DNA of 64,000 nucleotides from Marinimicrobium agarilyticum DSM 16975 (GCF_000423345.1 NZ_AUHU01000015.1:1-64000), one strand, 5' to 3'. Counted from the stretch's first letter, positions 24,728 through 34,254 are shown. Program-made: numbers and translations. The notes: a model not told the origin generated them from the sequence alone.

Positions 24728-25888
24728 GTGCGAGCCCGACACTTTTATAAAAAGCTGCTCCCGCTGTGCCTGGGCCTGTCACTGACCGGCACCGTGTTTG
24801 CGCAAGCCGACCAGCAAGCGGACTACGAAGCCCGCATGCAGGAACTGCAGCGCACCATTGAACAACTTCAAAAGGAACTGAAGAAAACTCAGGGCTCCCG
24901 TGACGAGCTGAAGGAAAAACTGGAAGAGTCCGAATCCGACATCGGTGAGCTGCTCGATAAAATCCAGAATATTGAATCCGACCTCAAGGAACAGAACCAG
25001 GACCTTCAGAGCCTCAAGCAGGAACGTCGGGAGCTGAACCAATCCCGCCAGCAACAGCAGACCGCCGTGGCCGAACAGGTGCGCGCCGCCTACCAACTGG
25101 GCCGCCAGAGTCAGATCAAGCTGCTGCTGAACCAGGAAGAGCCCCAACGCGTTTCCCGACTGCTTCGTTACTACGACTATTGGCTGGAAGCCCGCACGGA
25201 GAAAATCGAACGCTACCTGGCCACACTCGCGGAGCTGGACAGGATTGAGCCGAAAATCCTGCGTACCACCGCCGAGCTCGAGCGTAACCGGGAGGTGCTG
25301 GAAGCCCAGCGCGAGCGCTTGAAAGCCCGCCAGGAAGAACGACGCGAAACACTCGTCGCCTTGAACCAGCGCATCCGCTCCACCGACCAGGAACTGGCCG
25401 ACCTCCAGCAGGACCGCCAACGCCTGCAGACACTGCTGGATGAAATGGTCGCCGCGGTGGCCGATATGGAGATCCCCGGCAGCGACGTGCCGTTCAGCGA
25501 AAGCAAGGGCCAACTCCCCTGGCCAGCCCAGGGACAGGTTCGTCATCGCTTTGGCAGCCCACTGCTCGACGGACAGGTTAAGCGCAACGGAATGGTGATT
25601 GGAGCGTCAGCCGGTGACCCGGTGCTGGCGGTACACCATGGCCGCGTGGTATTTTCCGACTATTTCCGGGGGCATGGGCTCCTGTTGATTGTGGATCACG
25701 GCGAGGGCTACATGAGCCTTTACGCCCACAATCAGACGCTGTACAAGGAAACCGGCGAGTGGGTGAGCGCCGGCGAGACCATTGCCCGAGTGGGCAGCAC
25801 CGGCGGACAGACTCAGGCCGGACTGTATTTCGAAATTCGACATCGGGGCAAGCCGACCAACCCGGCCCCCTGGCTGGCGCAAGCCTGA
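24728..25888 (+). CDS. envC: Murein hydrolase activator EnvC
   Basis: A GTG at 24728 starts a signal peptide (KLLPLCLGLSLTGTVFA), giving 386 residues. About 200 residues of coiled coil follow (many ELQRTIEQLQKEL-type heptads), then a C-terminal LytM/M23 domain. That domain is degenerate: RNGMVIGA replaces the zinc-binding HxGxD, and the final motif reads LYFEIRH, not LHFEIR. EnvC homologues lack the zinc site and activate periplasmic amidases at the septum by binding them, which fits. Forms a conserved run with gpmI and ctpA. Confidence 0.92.
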   Translation: MRARHFYKKLLPLCLGLSLTGTVFAQADQQADYEARMQELQRTIEQLQKELKKTQGSRDELKEKLEESESDIGELLDKIQNIESDLKEQNQDLQSLKQERRELNQSRQQQQTAVAEQVRAAYQLGRQSQIKLLLNQEEPQRVSRLLRYYDYWLEARTEKIERYLATLAELDRIEPKILRTTAELERNREVLEAQRERLKARQEERRETLVALNQRIRSTDQELADLQQDRQRLQTLLDEMVAAVADMEIPGSDVPFSESKGQLPWPAQGQVRHRFGSPLLDGQVKRNGMVIGASAGDPVLAVHHGRVVFSDYFRGHGLLLIVDHGEGYMSLYAHNQTLYKETGEWVSAGETIARVGSTGGQTQAGLYFEIRHRGKPTNPAPWLAQA

Positions 25889-25992
25889 TTTCAGCTGAAT
25901 TATGTGCCAAACTCAATGTCAGACAATCATCGCCCCGGCGGTGCCGGGGACTGTTCCAAACCGGCCCCTCAGTGAGCTTTCAGGAGAACCGG

Positions 25993-27417
25993 ATGCCGTA
26001 CGCTGATTTAAAACGTGCCACACTATTGGCGCTGTTCGCCGCCCTGCCAACCGTGGTGACGGCTCAGGGAGCGGGCTCCAGTGAGAGCCCCAACATCCAG
26101 GCCGATCAATCGACCGCCACCACCGATTCCGAAAAGGGTCTTCTGCCGCTCGAAGAGCTGCGCACCTTTACCCGCGTGTACGACCACATCCGCAACAGCT
26201 ACGTCGAAGAACTGACCGATGCCCAACTGTTGGAATACGCCATCAAGGGCATGATTGCTGAGCTGGACCCCCACTCCGCCTATCTGGACGAAGAATCGTT
26301 TGAGGACCTGCAGGAGAACACCTCCGGTGAGTTCGGAGGCATCGGTATCGAAGTGGGGATGGAAGACGGCTTTGTGAAAGTCATTGCCCCGATTGACGAC
26401 ACCCCAGCCAAGCGCGCGGGTATCGAGGCCGGGGACCTGATTACCCGGCTGGACGGACAGCCGGTCAAAGGCATGACGCTGACCGAAGCGGTGGAAAAAA
26501 TGCGCGGCCCGAAAGGCAGCGAGCTGACCCTGACCGTCATGCGCGAAGGCATGGAAAAGCCATTTGAAGTCACCCTCAAGCGCGACATTGTGCGTGTCAA
26601 GAGTGTCCGTGTGCGCCTGATGGAGGACCACTACGCCTACATCCGCATCGCCCAGTTCCAGGTCAATACCGGCAAGGAAATGGTCGACGCGCTCAACAAA
26701 CTGCGCGAAGAGAACGAAGACATTCGCGGCATCGTGCTCGATCTGCGCAATAACCCCGGCGGTGTTCTTCAGGCCTCAGTGGAAGTGGCAGATGCCTTTA
26801 TCAACGACGGCCTGGTGGTCTACACCGAAGGGCGCATGGAGAACAGCGACATGCGCTACCACGCCAATGCCGGCCAAGTCGCCGAAGACCTGCCTATTGT
26901 GGCACTGATCAATGACGGTTCCGCCTCCGCCTCGGAAATTGTCGCCGGCGCCCTTCAGGACCACGGCCGGGCGGTGATCCTGGGGACTCGCAGCTTCGGC
27001 AAGGGCTCCGTTCAGACCATCGTACCCATCAGCGACGCCCGGGCGGTAAAGCTGACCACGGCGCTGTACTACACGCCCAACGGCCGTTCGATCCAGGCCC
27101 AGGGCATCGAGCCCGATGTCGAAGTTGAACGCGCCCGGGTCACGGCAATTCGCGGGCCCAAGCGCTCCACCGAAGCGGACTTGTCGGGCCATCTGGGCAA
27201 CGTCAACGGCGGTGAGGAAAGCACCAGCCAGAGCCGCGCGGAGCGCGATAAAGACGAGGGCTCAGTCGAGGACAACCAGCTACACGAAGCCCTGAACCTG
27301 CTCAAAGGGCTGCACATCTTCCAGCTTCAGCAAGCGGCGAGAGCACCTCTGCCGCAAATGCCCGAGAACGCGGCGGAGAGCGGCACGGCGGAAAGCAGCT
27401 CCGCGCCGGCGGAGTAA
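25993..27417 (+). CDS. ctpA: Carboxy-terminal processing protease, S41 family
   Basis: AGGAG precedes the ATG at 25993; 474 residues. The frame extends upstream into envC, but only this start gives a signal peptide (TLLALFAALPTVVTA). Domains are an N-terminal helical region, a PDZ domain (GIGIEVGMEDGFVKVIAPID) and the S41 catalytic core. The nucleophile is Ser in NDGSASASEIVAG and the general base is Lys in RSFGKGSVQT, about 25 residues later. It degrades or trims periplasmic proteins, including cell-wall enzymes in relatives. The C-terminal tail is Glu/Ser/Ala-rich. Confidence 0.93.
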   Translation: MPYADLKRATLLALFAALPTVVTAQGAGSSESPNIQADQSTATTDSEKGLLPLEELRTFTRVYDHIRNSYVEELTDAQLLEYAIKGMIAELDPHSAYLDEESFEDLQENTSGEFGGIGIEVGMEDGFVKVIAPIDDTPAKRAGIEAGDLITRLDGQPVKGMTLTEAVEKMRGPKGSELTLTVMREGMEKPFEVTLKRDIVRVKSVRVRLMEDHYAYIRIAQFQVNTGKEMVDALNKLREENEDIRGIVLDLRNNPGGVLQASVEVADAFINDGLVVYTEGRMENSDMRYHANAGQVAEDLPIVALINDGSASASEIVAGALQDHGRAVILGTRSFGKGSVQTIVPISDARAVKLTTALYYTPNGRSIQAQGIEPDVEVERARVTAIRGPKRSTEADLSGHLGNVNGGEESTSQSRAERDKDEGSVEDNQLHEALNLLKGLHIFQLQQAARAPLPQMPENAAESGTAESSSAPAE

Positions 27418-27421
27418 GCCG

Positions 27422-28321
27422 GTGCGTGCCACCCTGACAGTCGGTCTGGGTCCGGCCCGATGGCTGTTTTTTCTCGCTCTGGTATTGAGCGCCGGAGTCC
27501 GCGCCGAGGGCCAACTGGCCATCGTGATTGACGATATCGGCTACAATGCCGCTCTGGGCGAGCGCAGTCTCCAACTGGAAGGTGCTTTCACTTTTGCGGT
27601 TCTTCCCCGCGCGCCCCACGGCCCCCGCCTGGCGCGTCTCGGCGCCCAAGCCGGCAAGGAAATCATCGTCCACAACCCCATGAGTAATATCCGGGGCCTG
27701 CCGCTGGACGCCGGAGCACTGAGCGGGACCATGCCCCACAGTGACTTCATGACCACCCTGAATGCCAACCTGGCGGCCATTCCCGAAGCCCGGGGCCTGA
27801 ACAACCACATGGGCAGCCTGCTTACCCAAAGCCCACGAGCCATGGGCTGGATCATGCAGCGTCTGGGGGACCAGGGCCTGTACTTTATCGACAGCCGCAC
27901 CTCCGCCAACAGCCAGGCCTGGGAAACCGCCCGACACTATGGAGTGCCCAGCCTCAAGCGGGATGTGTTTCTGGACAACGAGCGGGACATTGAGAAAATC
28001 GCCCGGCAAGTGGCCAAAGCCATCGAGCTGGCCCGAGATCGGGGCTATGCCCTGGCCATCGGCCACCCCTACCCGGAAACACTGACGGTGCTGGAGCAGA
28101 TCCAACCGGCTCTGGAGGCCGCCAATGTTTCCCTGGTACCGGTCTCAGCCCTGCTCGAACGCCCGGAAATCCAGCCCCGGAGCCAATACCAAAGCTGCCT
28201 GGCACCCCCGATGAGCCTCTGGCGCCAACCCGCCGCCAACTCCAAAAAAACGACACCGGAGTCACCCTGGCTTCACAGAGCGCTCAACCCCCTGCCTCTG
28301 GCCAACCAGGGCTTTCGCTAA
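27422..28321 (+). CDS. Divergent polysaccharide deacetylase-like protein (YibQ family)
   Basis: GTG start four bases after the ctpA stop; 299 residues with a signal peptide (WLFFLALVLSAGVRA). The divergent polysaccharide deacetylase (DUF610) fold is recognised from LAIVIDDIGYN, FAVLPRAPHG, EIIVHNPMSN, GLNNHMGSLLTQ, YFIDSRTS and ALAIGHPYPET. The two aspartates of DD, HNP and the late histidine suggest a metal site. The position after envC-ctpA implies a role in envelope biogenesis; the substrate is unknown. The tail after about residue 245 is proline-rich. Confidence 0.88.
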   Translation: MRATLTVGLGPARWLFFLALVLSAGVRAEGQLAIVIDDIGYNAALGERSLQLEGAFTFAVLPRAPHGPRLARLGAQAGKEIIVHNPMSNIRGLPLDAGALSGTMPHSDFMTTLNANLAAIPEARGLNNHMGSLLTQSPRAMGWIMQRLGDQGLYFIDSRTSANSQAWETARHYGVPSLKRDVFLDNERDIEKIARQVAKAIELARDRGYALAIGHPYPETLTVLEQIQPALEAANVSLVPVSALLERPEIQPRSQYQSCLAPPMSLWRQPAANSKKTTPESPWLHRALNPLPLANQGFR

Positions 28322-28487
28322 AATCAACATTTGCTATTAATGGGAGATTGCTCTATAAAGACAGGATAGTGTGGAGACAGCGCCATCCAGGGAAGTAGTA
28401 ACGGCCGCCTCCACGTGACGATCAGGGAATTCGGCCCCGAACGGTAAGACCGGGGACTATCGATCATTATGCAGCAGGTTTACGACT

Positions 28488-28709
28488 ATGAGCACAAACA
28501 GATCGGGTGAGCAAGGTGCCGTCCCCAACCGTAGCGGACGCTTCATGGAAAAAGACGGCTATTGGTACTACAGCACCCGCGAAGGGGTCGATATCGGTCC
28601 TTTTGATTCTCGTGAAGACGCGGAAATCGGTGTAGGCGAGTTTATCGACTTCATCTGTGCCGCTGAACCCCGGATCCGGGAAGCTCTCGAGAGCTACCGC
28701 GCCGCCTGA
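28488..28709 (+). CDS. DUF6316-type small protein
   Basis: AGCAGG lies 9 bases before the ATG. The 73-residue soluble protein reads RFMEKDGYWYYSTREGVDIG and then GPFDSREDAEIGVGEFIDFI. The pattern of a tyrosine/tryptophan-rich reading strand followed by PF-x-S/T-x-x-E-A is typical of small DUF6316 proteins of marine gammaproteobacteria. Function is unknown. The 166 bases before it contain no other gene and no clear promoter. Confidence 0.75.
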   Translation: MSTNRSGEQGAVPNRSGRFMEKDGYWYYSTREGVDIGPFDSREDAEIGVGEFIDFICAAEPRIREALESYRAA

Positions 28710-28779
28710 ATCAGGGCGGCTCCCATACCCTCGAAACGCATCTCCCCGCGCCGGCATCGAAAGGCCTGATGGTTACCCG

Positions 28780-29550
28780 TCAGCGCATTTCGATGCCGCG
28801 TTCTCGCATATACGCTTTGGCCTCGGGAATGCTGTACTCGCCGAAGTGAAAGATACTGGCCGCCAGCACCGCATCGGCGCCGCCCTCCAAGACACCATCC
28901 GCAAGATGCTGAAGATTGCCGACGCCACCTGAGGCGATCACCGGCACGGACACGGCATCACTGATGGCGCGGGTCAGCTTCAGATCAAACCCGTTTCTGG
29001 TGCCGTCGCGATCCATACTGGTCAACAAAATCTCGCCAGCACCGTTGGCGGTCATCCGTTCGGCCCACTCAATGGCATCAATCCCGGTGGGCTTGCGCCC
29101 GCCATGAGTAAAAATCTCCCACCGCGGCGCCTCGCCCTCAAGGTTCACCTGCTTGGCGTCGATGGCGACCACAATGCACTGAGCCCCGAAGCGATCGGCG
29201 GCGGCTTTGACAAAGTCGGGGTTGGCCACGGCGGCGGAGTTGATACCCACCTTGTCCGCTCCGGCATTCAGCATTCGGCGGATGTCTTCAATCTTGCGAA
29301 TACCGCCGCCCACGGTCAGGGGAATGAACACTTCCGAGGCCATGCGCTCGACAGTGTGTACGGTAGTGTCCCGGCCTTCGTGGCTGGCCGTGATGTCCAG
29401 GAAGGTGACTTCATCGGCCCCCTGTTCGTTGTAGCGCTTGGCAACTTCCACCGGGTCTCCGGCATCGCGAATATCGACAAACTGTACGCCTTTGACCACA
29501 CGGCCGTTGTCGACGTCGAGACAGGGAATAATACGTTTTGCTAGAGCCAT
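28780..29550 (-). CDS. hisF: Imidazole glycerol phosphate synthase, cyclase subunit
   Basis: The 256-residue TIM barrel starts [20 protein letters not shown]; catalytic Asp11 is in CLDVDNG and the second Asp, near residue 130, in VVAIDAKQ. It closes the imidazole ring of IGP and releases AICAR, using ammonia channelled from HisH. Phosphate-binding loops GGGIR and ASGGVG are present. Last gene of the hisB-hisH-hisA-hisF set, but separated from hisA by 368 bases of fold-back repeats. Confidence 0.97.
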   Translation of the reverse strand: MALAKRIIPCLDVDNGRVVKGVQFVDIRDAGDPVEVAKRYNEQGADEVTFLDITASHEGRDTTVHTVERMASEVFIPLTVGGGIRKIEDIRRMLNAGADKVGINSAAVANPDFVKAAADRFGAQCIVVAIDAKQVNLEGEAPRWEIFTHGGRKPTGIDAIEWAERMTANGAGEILLTSMDRDGTRNGFDLKLTRAISDAVSVPVIASGGVGNLQHLADGVLEGGADAVLAASIFHFGEYSIPEAKAYMRERGIEMR

Positions 29551-29606
29551 ATCGGACCTTCGATGAGATTTTTAGATCGCTAATCGTGGCGTAGAGTCCG
29601 GGCCGC

Positions 29607-29704
29607 TTCGGGGCACACCTCTCCAAGACACGCGGTGAATACATCCCTGTACGCTCGAGAGCGCGAGTCCCTCGGCTCACGGTCTTGGAGAGGTGTGCCC
29701 CGAA
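29607..29704. repeat. Fold-back repeat, copy 2
   Basis: Same 98-base size and design as 9376-9473: 23-base perfect inverted arms (29607-29629, 29682-29704) and a 52-base core identical to that copy. Only the inner 8 bases of the arms (TCCAAGAC) are shared with copy 1; the outer 15 bases are specific to this locus but perfectly paired. Confidence 0.85.
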
Positions 29705-29787
29705 CCGCCCCTAAGCACTCTGTAGAAACTCAAAGCGTCTTTAGAAAATTGACCAGATACACAAAATTTAACGATGGCAGTGAGGGT

Positions 29788-29891
29788 GGAGGCGGGGTAG
29801 ACCATTCGGAGACTCTCTGAGGCATGGATGCCGATGAGAAGCCCCCATGGATGGGTTCACGGCGGGTCTCCGAATGGTCTACCCCGCCTCC
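29788..29891. repeat. Fold-back repeat, related variant (copy 3)
   Basis: Perfect 26-base inverted arms (29788-29813, 29866-29891) surround a 52-base core. The core sequence differs from copies 1 and 2, but shares with their reverse complement the spaced motif GGATG-N2-TTCAC-N-GCG-N-GTCT and the same core length, so it looks like a diverged or oppositely oriented member of one family. Confidence 0.8.
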
Positions 29892-29918
29892 GCCCGGACT
29901 ACCTTACGAAGCACCCAC

Positions 29919-30653
29919 CTAGGCAAACGAGTCGCAAAAATCTTGGGCTTCTTTTACATCCAAAGAGCCTTCGTAAATGGCCCGCCCGGTAATTGCCCCG
30001 ATAATGCCCTGATCAGACACCTTTCGAAGCGCCTTGATGTCGTCCATATTGGTGATGCCGCCCGACGCAATCACCGGAATGCTCGAGGCGCGCGCCATCG
30101 TCAGCGTCTGCTCCACATTCACCCCCTGCATCATACCGTCGCGGGCAATGTCCGTGTACACAATCGCGCTCACGCCATCCTTCTCAAAACGCTTCGCCAG
30201 ATCCGTCGCCTTCACCTCGGACACTTCAGCCCAGCCGTCCGTCGCCACCAGGCCGTCCTTTGCGTCCAGCCCCACAATAATGTGGCCCGGAAAGCGCTGA
30301 CACATCTGCGTGACAAACTCAGGCTGCTTCACCGCCTTGGTACCGATGATCACATACTGCACACCGGCCTCGAGGTAATGCTCAATGGTTTCCGCGCTGC
30401 GGATACCACCGCCGATCTGAATCGGCAGGTTTGGATAGGCTTTGGCGATCGCGGTCACGACTTCGCCGTTAACCGGTTTGCCCTCAAAGGCGCCGTTCAG
30501 ATCCACCAGGTGCAGGCGACGGCAGCCGGCGTCTACCCAGCGTTTGGCCATGGCGACAGGGTCGTCGGAAAATACCGTGGAGTCATCCATCAGGCCCTGG
30601 CGCAAACGCACGCATTGGCCGTCTTTTAAATCAATGGCGGGGATAATCAGCAT
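29919..30653 (-). CDS. hisA: ProFAR isomerase (HisA)
   Basis: The 244-residue barrel begins [20 protein letters not shown], containing catalytic Asp8; the second acid is in [10 protein letters not shown] near residue 127. It converts ProFAR to PRFAR by an Amadori rearrangement in histidine synthesis. GGGIRSAET and [10 protein letters not shown] bind the substrate phosphates. It lies between hisH (129 bases upstream, with a REP-like element in the gap) and hisF. Confidence 0.97.
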   Translation of the reverse strand: MLIIPAIDLKDGQCVRLRQGLMDDSTVFSDDPVAMAKRWVDAGCRRLHLVDLNGAFEGKPVNGEVVTAIAKAYPNLPIQIGGGIRSAETIEHYLEAGVQYVIIGTKAVKQPEFVTQMCQRFPGHIIVGLDAKDGLVATDGWAEVSEVKATDLAKRFEKDGVSAIVYTDIARDGMMQGVNVEQTLTMARASSIPVIASGGITNMDDIKALRKVSDQGIIGAITGRAIYEGSLDVKEAQDFCDSFA

Positions 30654-30691
30654 TCGGTTGTCAGTCCAGTCTTTAAAGAAGTCGAGTTTGG

Positions 30692-30775
30692 GTGGCGGAT
30701 GCGCTTCGCTTATCCGCCCTACGGAGCGTTATGTAGGGGCCGAGCGCAGCGGCTTCACGGCGCATCCGCCGTAGC
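30692..30775. repeat. REP-like palindromic element
   Basis: GGCGGAT (30694-30700) pairs with ATCCGCC (30712-30718) around GCGCTTCGCTT, followed by CCTACG. A second GCATCCGCC-type half lies near 30761-30770 in inverted arrangement. The GGCGGATGCGCTTCGCTTAT form is a common REP-type sequence in gammaproteobacterial intergenic regions. It fills most of the hisH-hisA gap. Confidence 0.7.
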
Positions 30776-30781
30776 CACGCT

Positions 30782-31432
30782 TTACGGCTTACCGCTCCAA
30801 CCCACAAAATTGCGCAATAACTGCAGCCCGGCCGTATGACTTTTTTCCGGGTGGAACTGCACAGCGAACAGATTGTCCTGCGTCAGCGCCGCGGAAAAGG
30901 TTTTGCCGTATTCACAGGTGCCGGCCACCTGTTCGGGGTTGCCAGCTTCCACGTAGAAGCTGTGCACAAAATAAAAGCGCGCGTCCTGTTCGATATCGGC
31001 CCAGAGCGGGTGATGGGTGTGGTGCACCTGGTTCCAGCCCATGTGGGGTACTTTGAGCTTCTGACCCGCTTCGTCGCGCAGGTCCTTGCCGAAAAACCGC
31101 ACGGTGCCCGGCAAGAGACCAATGCAGTCGACACCGTCATTCTCCTCACTGCTTTCCATCAGTGCCTGCATGCCGACACAGACGCCCAGCACCGGTTTGC
31201 CCGAAGCCACCTGTTCGCGCAGCAGAGTATCGAACTTCAGCCGTTTGATTTCCGCCATGCAGTCGCGGATGGCGCCCACTCCCGGGAATAGCACCCGGTC
31301 GGCGGCACTGACCTGGGCCGGGTCGCTGGTCACCAGAACCTGGGCTTGCGGCGCCACATGTTCGAGCGCACTGGCCACCGAGTGCAGGTTGCCCATGCCG
31401 TAGTCGATCACGGCAATTTGCTGACTACTCAT
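30782..31432 (-). CDS. hisH: Imidazole glycerol phosphate synthase, glutaminase subunit
   Basis: The ATG at 31432 gives 216 residues. Class I amidotransferase signatures: [11 protein letters not shown], oxyanion loop FPGVGA, nucleophile cysteine in GVCVGMQAL and catalytic His/Glu in [11 protein letters not shown]. It releases ammonia from glutamine for HisF. It starts four bases after the hisB stop, so hisB and hisH are translationally linked. Confidence 0.96.
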   Translation of the reverse strand: MSSQQIAVIDYGMGNLHSVASALEHVAPQAQVLVTSDPAQVSAADRVLFPGVGAIRDCMAEIKRLKFDTLLREQVASGKPVLGVCVGMQALMESSEENDGVDCIGLLPGTVRFFGKDLRDEAGQKLKVPHMGWNQVHHTHHPLWADIEQDARFYFVHSFYVEAGNPEQVAGTCEYGKTFSAALTQDNLFAVQFHPEKSHTAGLQLLRNFVGWSGKP

Positions 31433-31436
31433 AACG

Positions 31437-32030
31437 CTACAGACTGCCTTTGGTGGAGGGCATGACACCCGCCATACGCGGGTCCTCTTCCAGGGCCATA
31501 CGCAGGGCACGACCGAACGCTTTGAACACCGTCTCGATCTGGTGATGAGCGTTGTGGCCGCGCAGGTTGTCGATGTGCAGGGTCACCTGGGCGTGGTTCA
31601 CGAACCCGTGGAAAAACTCCGAGAACAACTCGGTGTCGAACTTGCCAATGCGTTTCTGGGTAAAGGGAATGTCCATCATCAGCCCCGGGCGGCCGGAAAA
31701 GTCGATCACCACCCGGGAGAGCGCTTCATCGAGCGGCACGTAAGCGTGGCCATAGCGGCGAATACCCTTTTTATCACCGACAGCTTTGGCAATGGCCTGG
31801 CCGATGGTGATGCCGATGTCTTCCACGGTGTGGTGATCATCGATATGGGTGTCCCCATCGCAGGTCACATCCAGGTCGATCATGCCGTGGCGGGCGATCT
31901 GGTCCATCATGTGTTCCAGAAACGGCACCCCAGTGTCGAAAACCCCTTTTCCCTCACCATCGAGGTCGAGGCTGACGCTGATCTTGGTTTCCAGGGTGTC
32001 GCGGTTGACTTGAGCGCGGCGGTTGGCCAT
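31437..32030 (-). CDS. hisB: Imidazoleglycerol-phosphate dehydratase (monofunctional)
   Basis: The ATG at 32030, after GGAG, gives 197 residues. Metal-binding motifs are [11 protein letters not shown] and GHNAHHQIE, and the conserved [13 protein letters not shown] is present. It dehydrates imidazole glycerol phosphate. There is no N-terminal phosphatase domain, so histidinol-phosphate phosphatase must be encoded elsewhere, as in Pseudomonas. First gene of the minus-strand his set; divergent from rsmE. Confidence 0.96.
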   Translation of the reverse strand: MANRRAQVNRDTLETKISVSLDLDGEGKGVFDTGVPFLEHMMDQIARHGMIDLDVTCDGDTHIDDHHTVEDIGITIGQAIAKAVGDKKGIRRYGHAYVPLDEALSRVVIDFSGRPGLMMDIPFTQKRIGKFDTELFSEFFHGFVNHAQVTLHIDNLRGHNAHHQIETVFKAFGRALRMALEEDPRMAGVMPSTKGSL

Positions 32031-32157
32031 GAAGGGTCTCCAGGAGCCGAGGCGAAGAGCAAAGGCGCGATTATACCGCCAGAGCCCTCCCCATGTCATG
32101 GCTATGACGCCGATCAACTTTGCTAAACTGACACCTTTTGCCCGAGGAGTCCCACTC

Positions 32158-32886
32158 ATGCGCGTTCCCCGCGTTTTTACCGACCAGCCATTGGGTTCAG
32201 GAGACACCGTGACGCTTGAGGAGGCGCCCTCGCGCCATCTGGCCAAGGTACTGCGGATGAATCCAGGGCGCGAGCTCCTCCTGTTTAACGGCGAAGGCGG
32301 CGAATATCAGGCCACCATTACTGAAGTGGGCAAAAAGGCGGTTACCGTCACACTTGAGCAATTTGACGACGCCGACCGGGAATCGCCGCTGGACCTGGAG
32401 CTGGCCATTGGCCTGTCCCGGGGCGAGCGCATGGATTGGGTGATGCAGAAGGCCACCGAACTCGGGGTGCACCGAATTACCCCGCTGTTTACCGAGCGCA
32501 CGGAGGTCAAGCTCAAAGGGGAGCGACTGGAGAAGAAAATGGGGCACTGGCGCCAGGTGATCATCAGCGCCTGCGAGCAGTGTCAGCGCAACCGACTGCC
32601 CAACCTGGCCTCACCCATGAGTCTGGACGAATGGCTCGAGCACAGCAAAGGCCAGCGGCGGTTTGTGCTGCACCACCGTGACAGCCGTGGTCTGCCCGAA
32701 TCCGAACCTCTGATGCAGGTGTCGTTGCTGGTGGGGCCCGAAGGCGGGCTCTCGGAACCGGAAATCGAGCGCGCCCGCGAGGGGGGCTGTGAACCCTTGA
32801 CCCTCGGGCCGCGAGTCATGCGCACCGAAACCGCACCGGTGGCCGCCATCAGTCTCGCGCAATACCTTTGGGGGGACTGGCGTTAG
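32158..32886 (+). CDS. rsmE: 16S rRNA m3U1498 methyltransferase
   Basis: GAGGAG precedes the ATG at 32158; 242 residues. An N-terminal PUA-like RNA-binding domain ([19 protein letters not shown]) is followed by a SPOUT methyltransferase knot with [15 protein letters not shown] and [15 protein letters not shown]. It methylates U1498 in the decoding region of 16S rRNA. The 3' end overlaps the convergent gene at 32883 by four bases. Confidence 0.95.
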   Translation: MRVPRVFTDQPLGSGDTVTLEEAPSRHLAKVLRMNPGRELLLFNGEGGEYQATITEVGKKAVTVTLEQFDDADRESPLDLELAIGLSRGERMDWVMQKATELGVHRITPLFTERTEVKLKGERLEKKMGHWRQVIISACEQCQRNRLPNLASPMSLDEWLEHSKGQRRFVLHHRDSRGLPESEPLMQVSLLVGPEGGLSEPEIERAREGGCEPLTLGPRVMRTETAPVAAISLAQYLWGDWR

Positions 32887-33536
32887 CGGTCAGCACTCTG
32901 CTCGGACGTATCCGACTCGGTGCCGCCTGGATTTTCGGGGTGCAACTCCTGCTCCAGCCACTTTCGCACGGTGGAAAGATTACGCCGGCGGGTCAACTGC
33001 TCGGTGAACACATTGTAGGGGACGATGCGGGTGCCTTCATTCTGGTGTACGGCAAAAACGCGTCTGGCCCCCACGGGAAAGGGACTGGGGCCGTGAATAA
33101 CCGCTACCCGTATTTCCAGGCTTTCCACTTCGCGCAATCGGTTTACCGACTCTTCATCCTCACTCTTTTGGCCGAGGATAATGCTGCGAAAGGAACCCAG
33201 CATCAGGTATTCGCCCGGACACAGCGGACCCTGACGCAGAGAGTGCTGGAGAGGCTGTCGGCTTTCCAACACCCGCTCATAATCGGTGACCGTCAGTACT
33301 CTTTCGCCGCCGGAACGGTCCTTCACCACCACCTGTACCACCTGAATATGCACCGGCTCCGCGCTCATATTGACCAGCATACAGAGCGATTCCGGACTTT
33401 CATTCTGAGCGTGGTGCACCACCAGATACGGGCGATTGCCCCGGCGGTACTGGAAGTAGAAGAATTGAAAGTAGATTACCCAGACGGCGGCCATCACCAT
33501 GCTGCTGATGGCCGATATCGCTTCTAGCAAAGCCAC
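32883..33536 (-). CDS. Hypothetical inner-membrane-anchored protein
   Basis: 217 residues from a GTG at 33536; a TTG at 33530 has better spacing from AAGGAGG and may be the true start. One N-terminal helix (ISSMVMAAVWVIYFQFFYFQ) is followed by a cytoplasmic or periplasmic beta-rich domain with NMSAEPVHIQVVQVVV, and a charged tail. No family is recognised. It may assemble as a small membrane-tethered domain; nothing in the context points to a function. Confidence 0.7.
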   Translation of the reverse strand: MALLEAISAISSMVMAAVWVIYFQFFYFQYRRGNRPYLVVHHAQNESPESLCMLVNMSAEPVHIQVVQVVVKDRSGGERVLTVTDYERVLESRQPLQHSLRQGPLCPGEYLMLGSFRSIILGQKSEDEESVNRLREVESLEIRVAVIHGPSPFPVGARRVFAVHQNEGTRIVPYNVFTEQLTRRRNLSTVRKWLEQELHPENPGGTESDTSEQSADR

Positions 33537-33602
33537 CTCCTTTTGAGATTCAGCGCGCCATGTTGACTAAGGGCTACCTAAAGCCCTCACAACCGGCCGT
33601 AC

Positions 33603-34229
33603 CTACAGACTACTGCTATTGCTGCTACTTGAAGAGGAACGACGGGAGCTGGAGCTTGCGTTGTCGTCATTGAGCCCCTGAATCTGTTCGGTAATGATGA
33701 TTTCGCCAGTGGTGTTGATCGAGTAAAGCTCCACCAGCCGATACTCCTGGTCCTCTTCACAGACGGCGCTGTCATCGGGCACTTCGCGGTCGTAGGTCAG
33801 GACGACTTCTACGACGGTTTCATCATCGTCTTCAGTGATTTGGAACGCCTCGACACGATCCAGCAATATTTGTTGCTTACAGCTTCCGTTATCGGTCCAG
33901 CCACTGTCGTACAACAAAAGTGTGCGCTCCTCGAAGTTAGGAGCCTCAATAGGGTCTCCGTAAAAACTGACCAGAAGATCAAAGTCATAGACATTGGTGA
34001 TCACTTCAAGTCTTTTCCCGGTAGCCGTGTCAGTGCTAGGCCAGGCACCACCTCTGAGGTCATAATTCCAGCCGTCGAAAAAAGGGGCAGCTACCGCCTC
34101 TCGAACTTCGTCATCTTCCTCCGGCGGGTTGAACGGCTCTTCACGCTCCGCTCCGCAGGCGGTCAACAATAGGGCACTGAGGGCCAAGGCAACCGCCGAG
34201 ACAGTGAAAGTTTTCATAGTCCTACTCAT
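33603..34229 (-). CDS. Lipoprotein with poly-serine C-terminus
   Basis: 208 residues from 34229; an ATG four codons later (34217) starts the signal directly. Lipobox LLLTAC is followed by GAEREEPFNPPEEDDEVRE, an acidic stretch, and a mostly beta domain with two cysteines (SCKQQ, SAVCEE). The protein ends in a run rich in serine (SSSSRRSSSSSSNSSSL). Serine-rich linkers are typical of secreted proteins in the Cellvibrio/Saccharophagus group. It lies just downstream of chpC, but no functional link is evident. Confidence 0.72.
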   Translation of the reverse strand: MSRTMKTFTVSAVALALSALLLTACGAEREEPFNPPEEDDEVREAVAAPFFDGWNYDLRGGAWPSTDTATGKRLEVITNVYDFDLLVSFYGDPIEAPNFEERTLLLYDSGWTDNGSCKQQILLDRVEAFQITEDDDETVVEVVLTYDREVPDDSAVCEEDQEYRLVELYSINTTGEIIITEQIQGLNDDNASSSSRRSSSSSSNSSSL

Positions 34230-34254
34230 TGTTGTCGGGGCCCGACGATCGATG

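Larger units (their letters stand above)
29551..29918. other. Repeat-filled gap between hisA and hisF
   Basis: No gene is seen in these 368 bases. They hold two fold-back repeats (29607-29704 and 29788-29891) and about 80 bases of AT-richer spacer between them. Because both his genes read on the minus strand, hisF transcription must pass through these structures or start anew near 29560-29600, where no convincing promoter was picked. Confidence 0.7.

Noticed and set aside
29551-29918. CRISPR-like or integron interpretation of the paired repeats
   Set aside because: The elements are inverted structures with different arms, not direct repeats with unique spacers, and lack R'/R'' boxes of attC.
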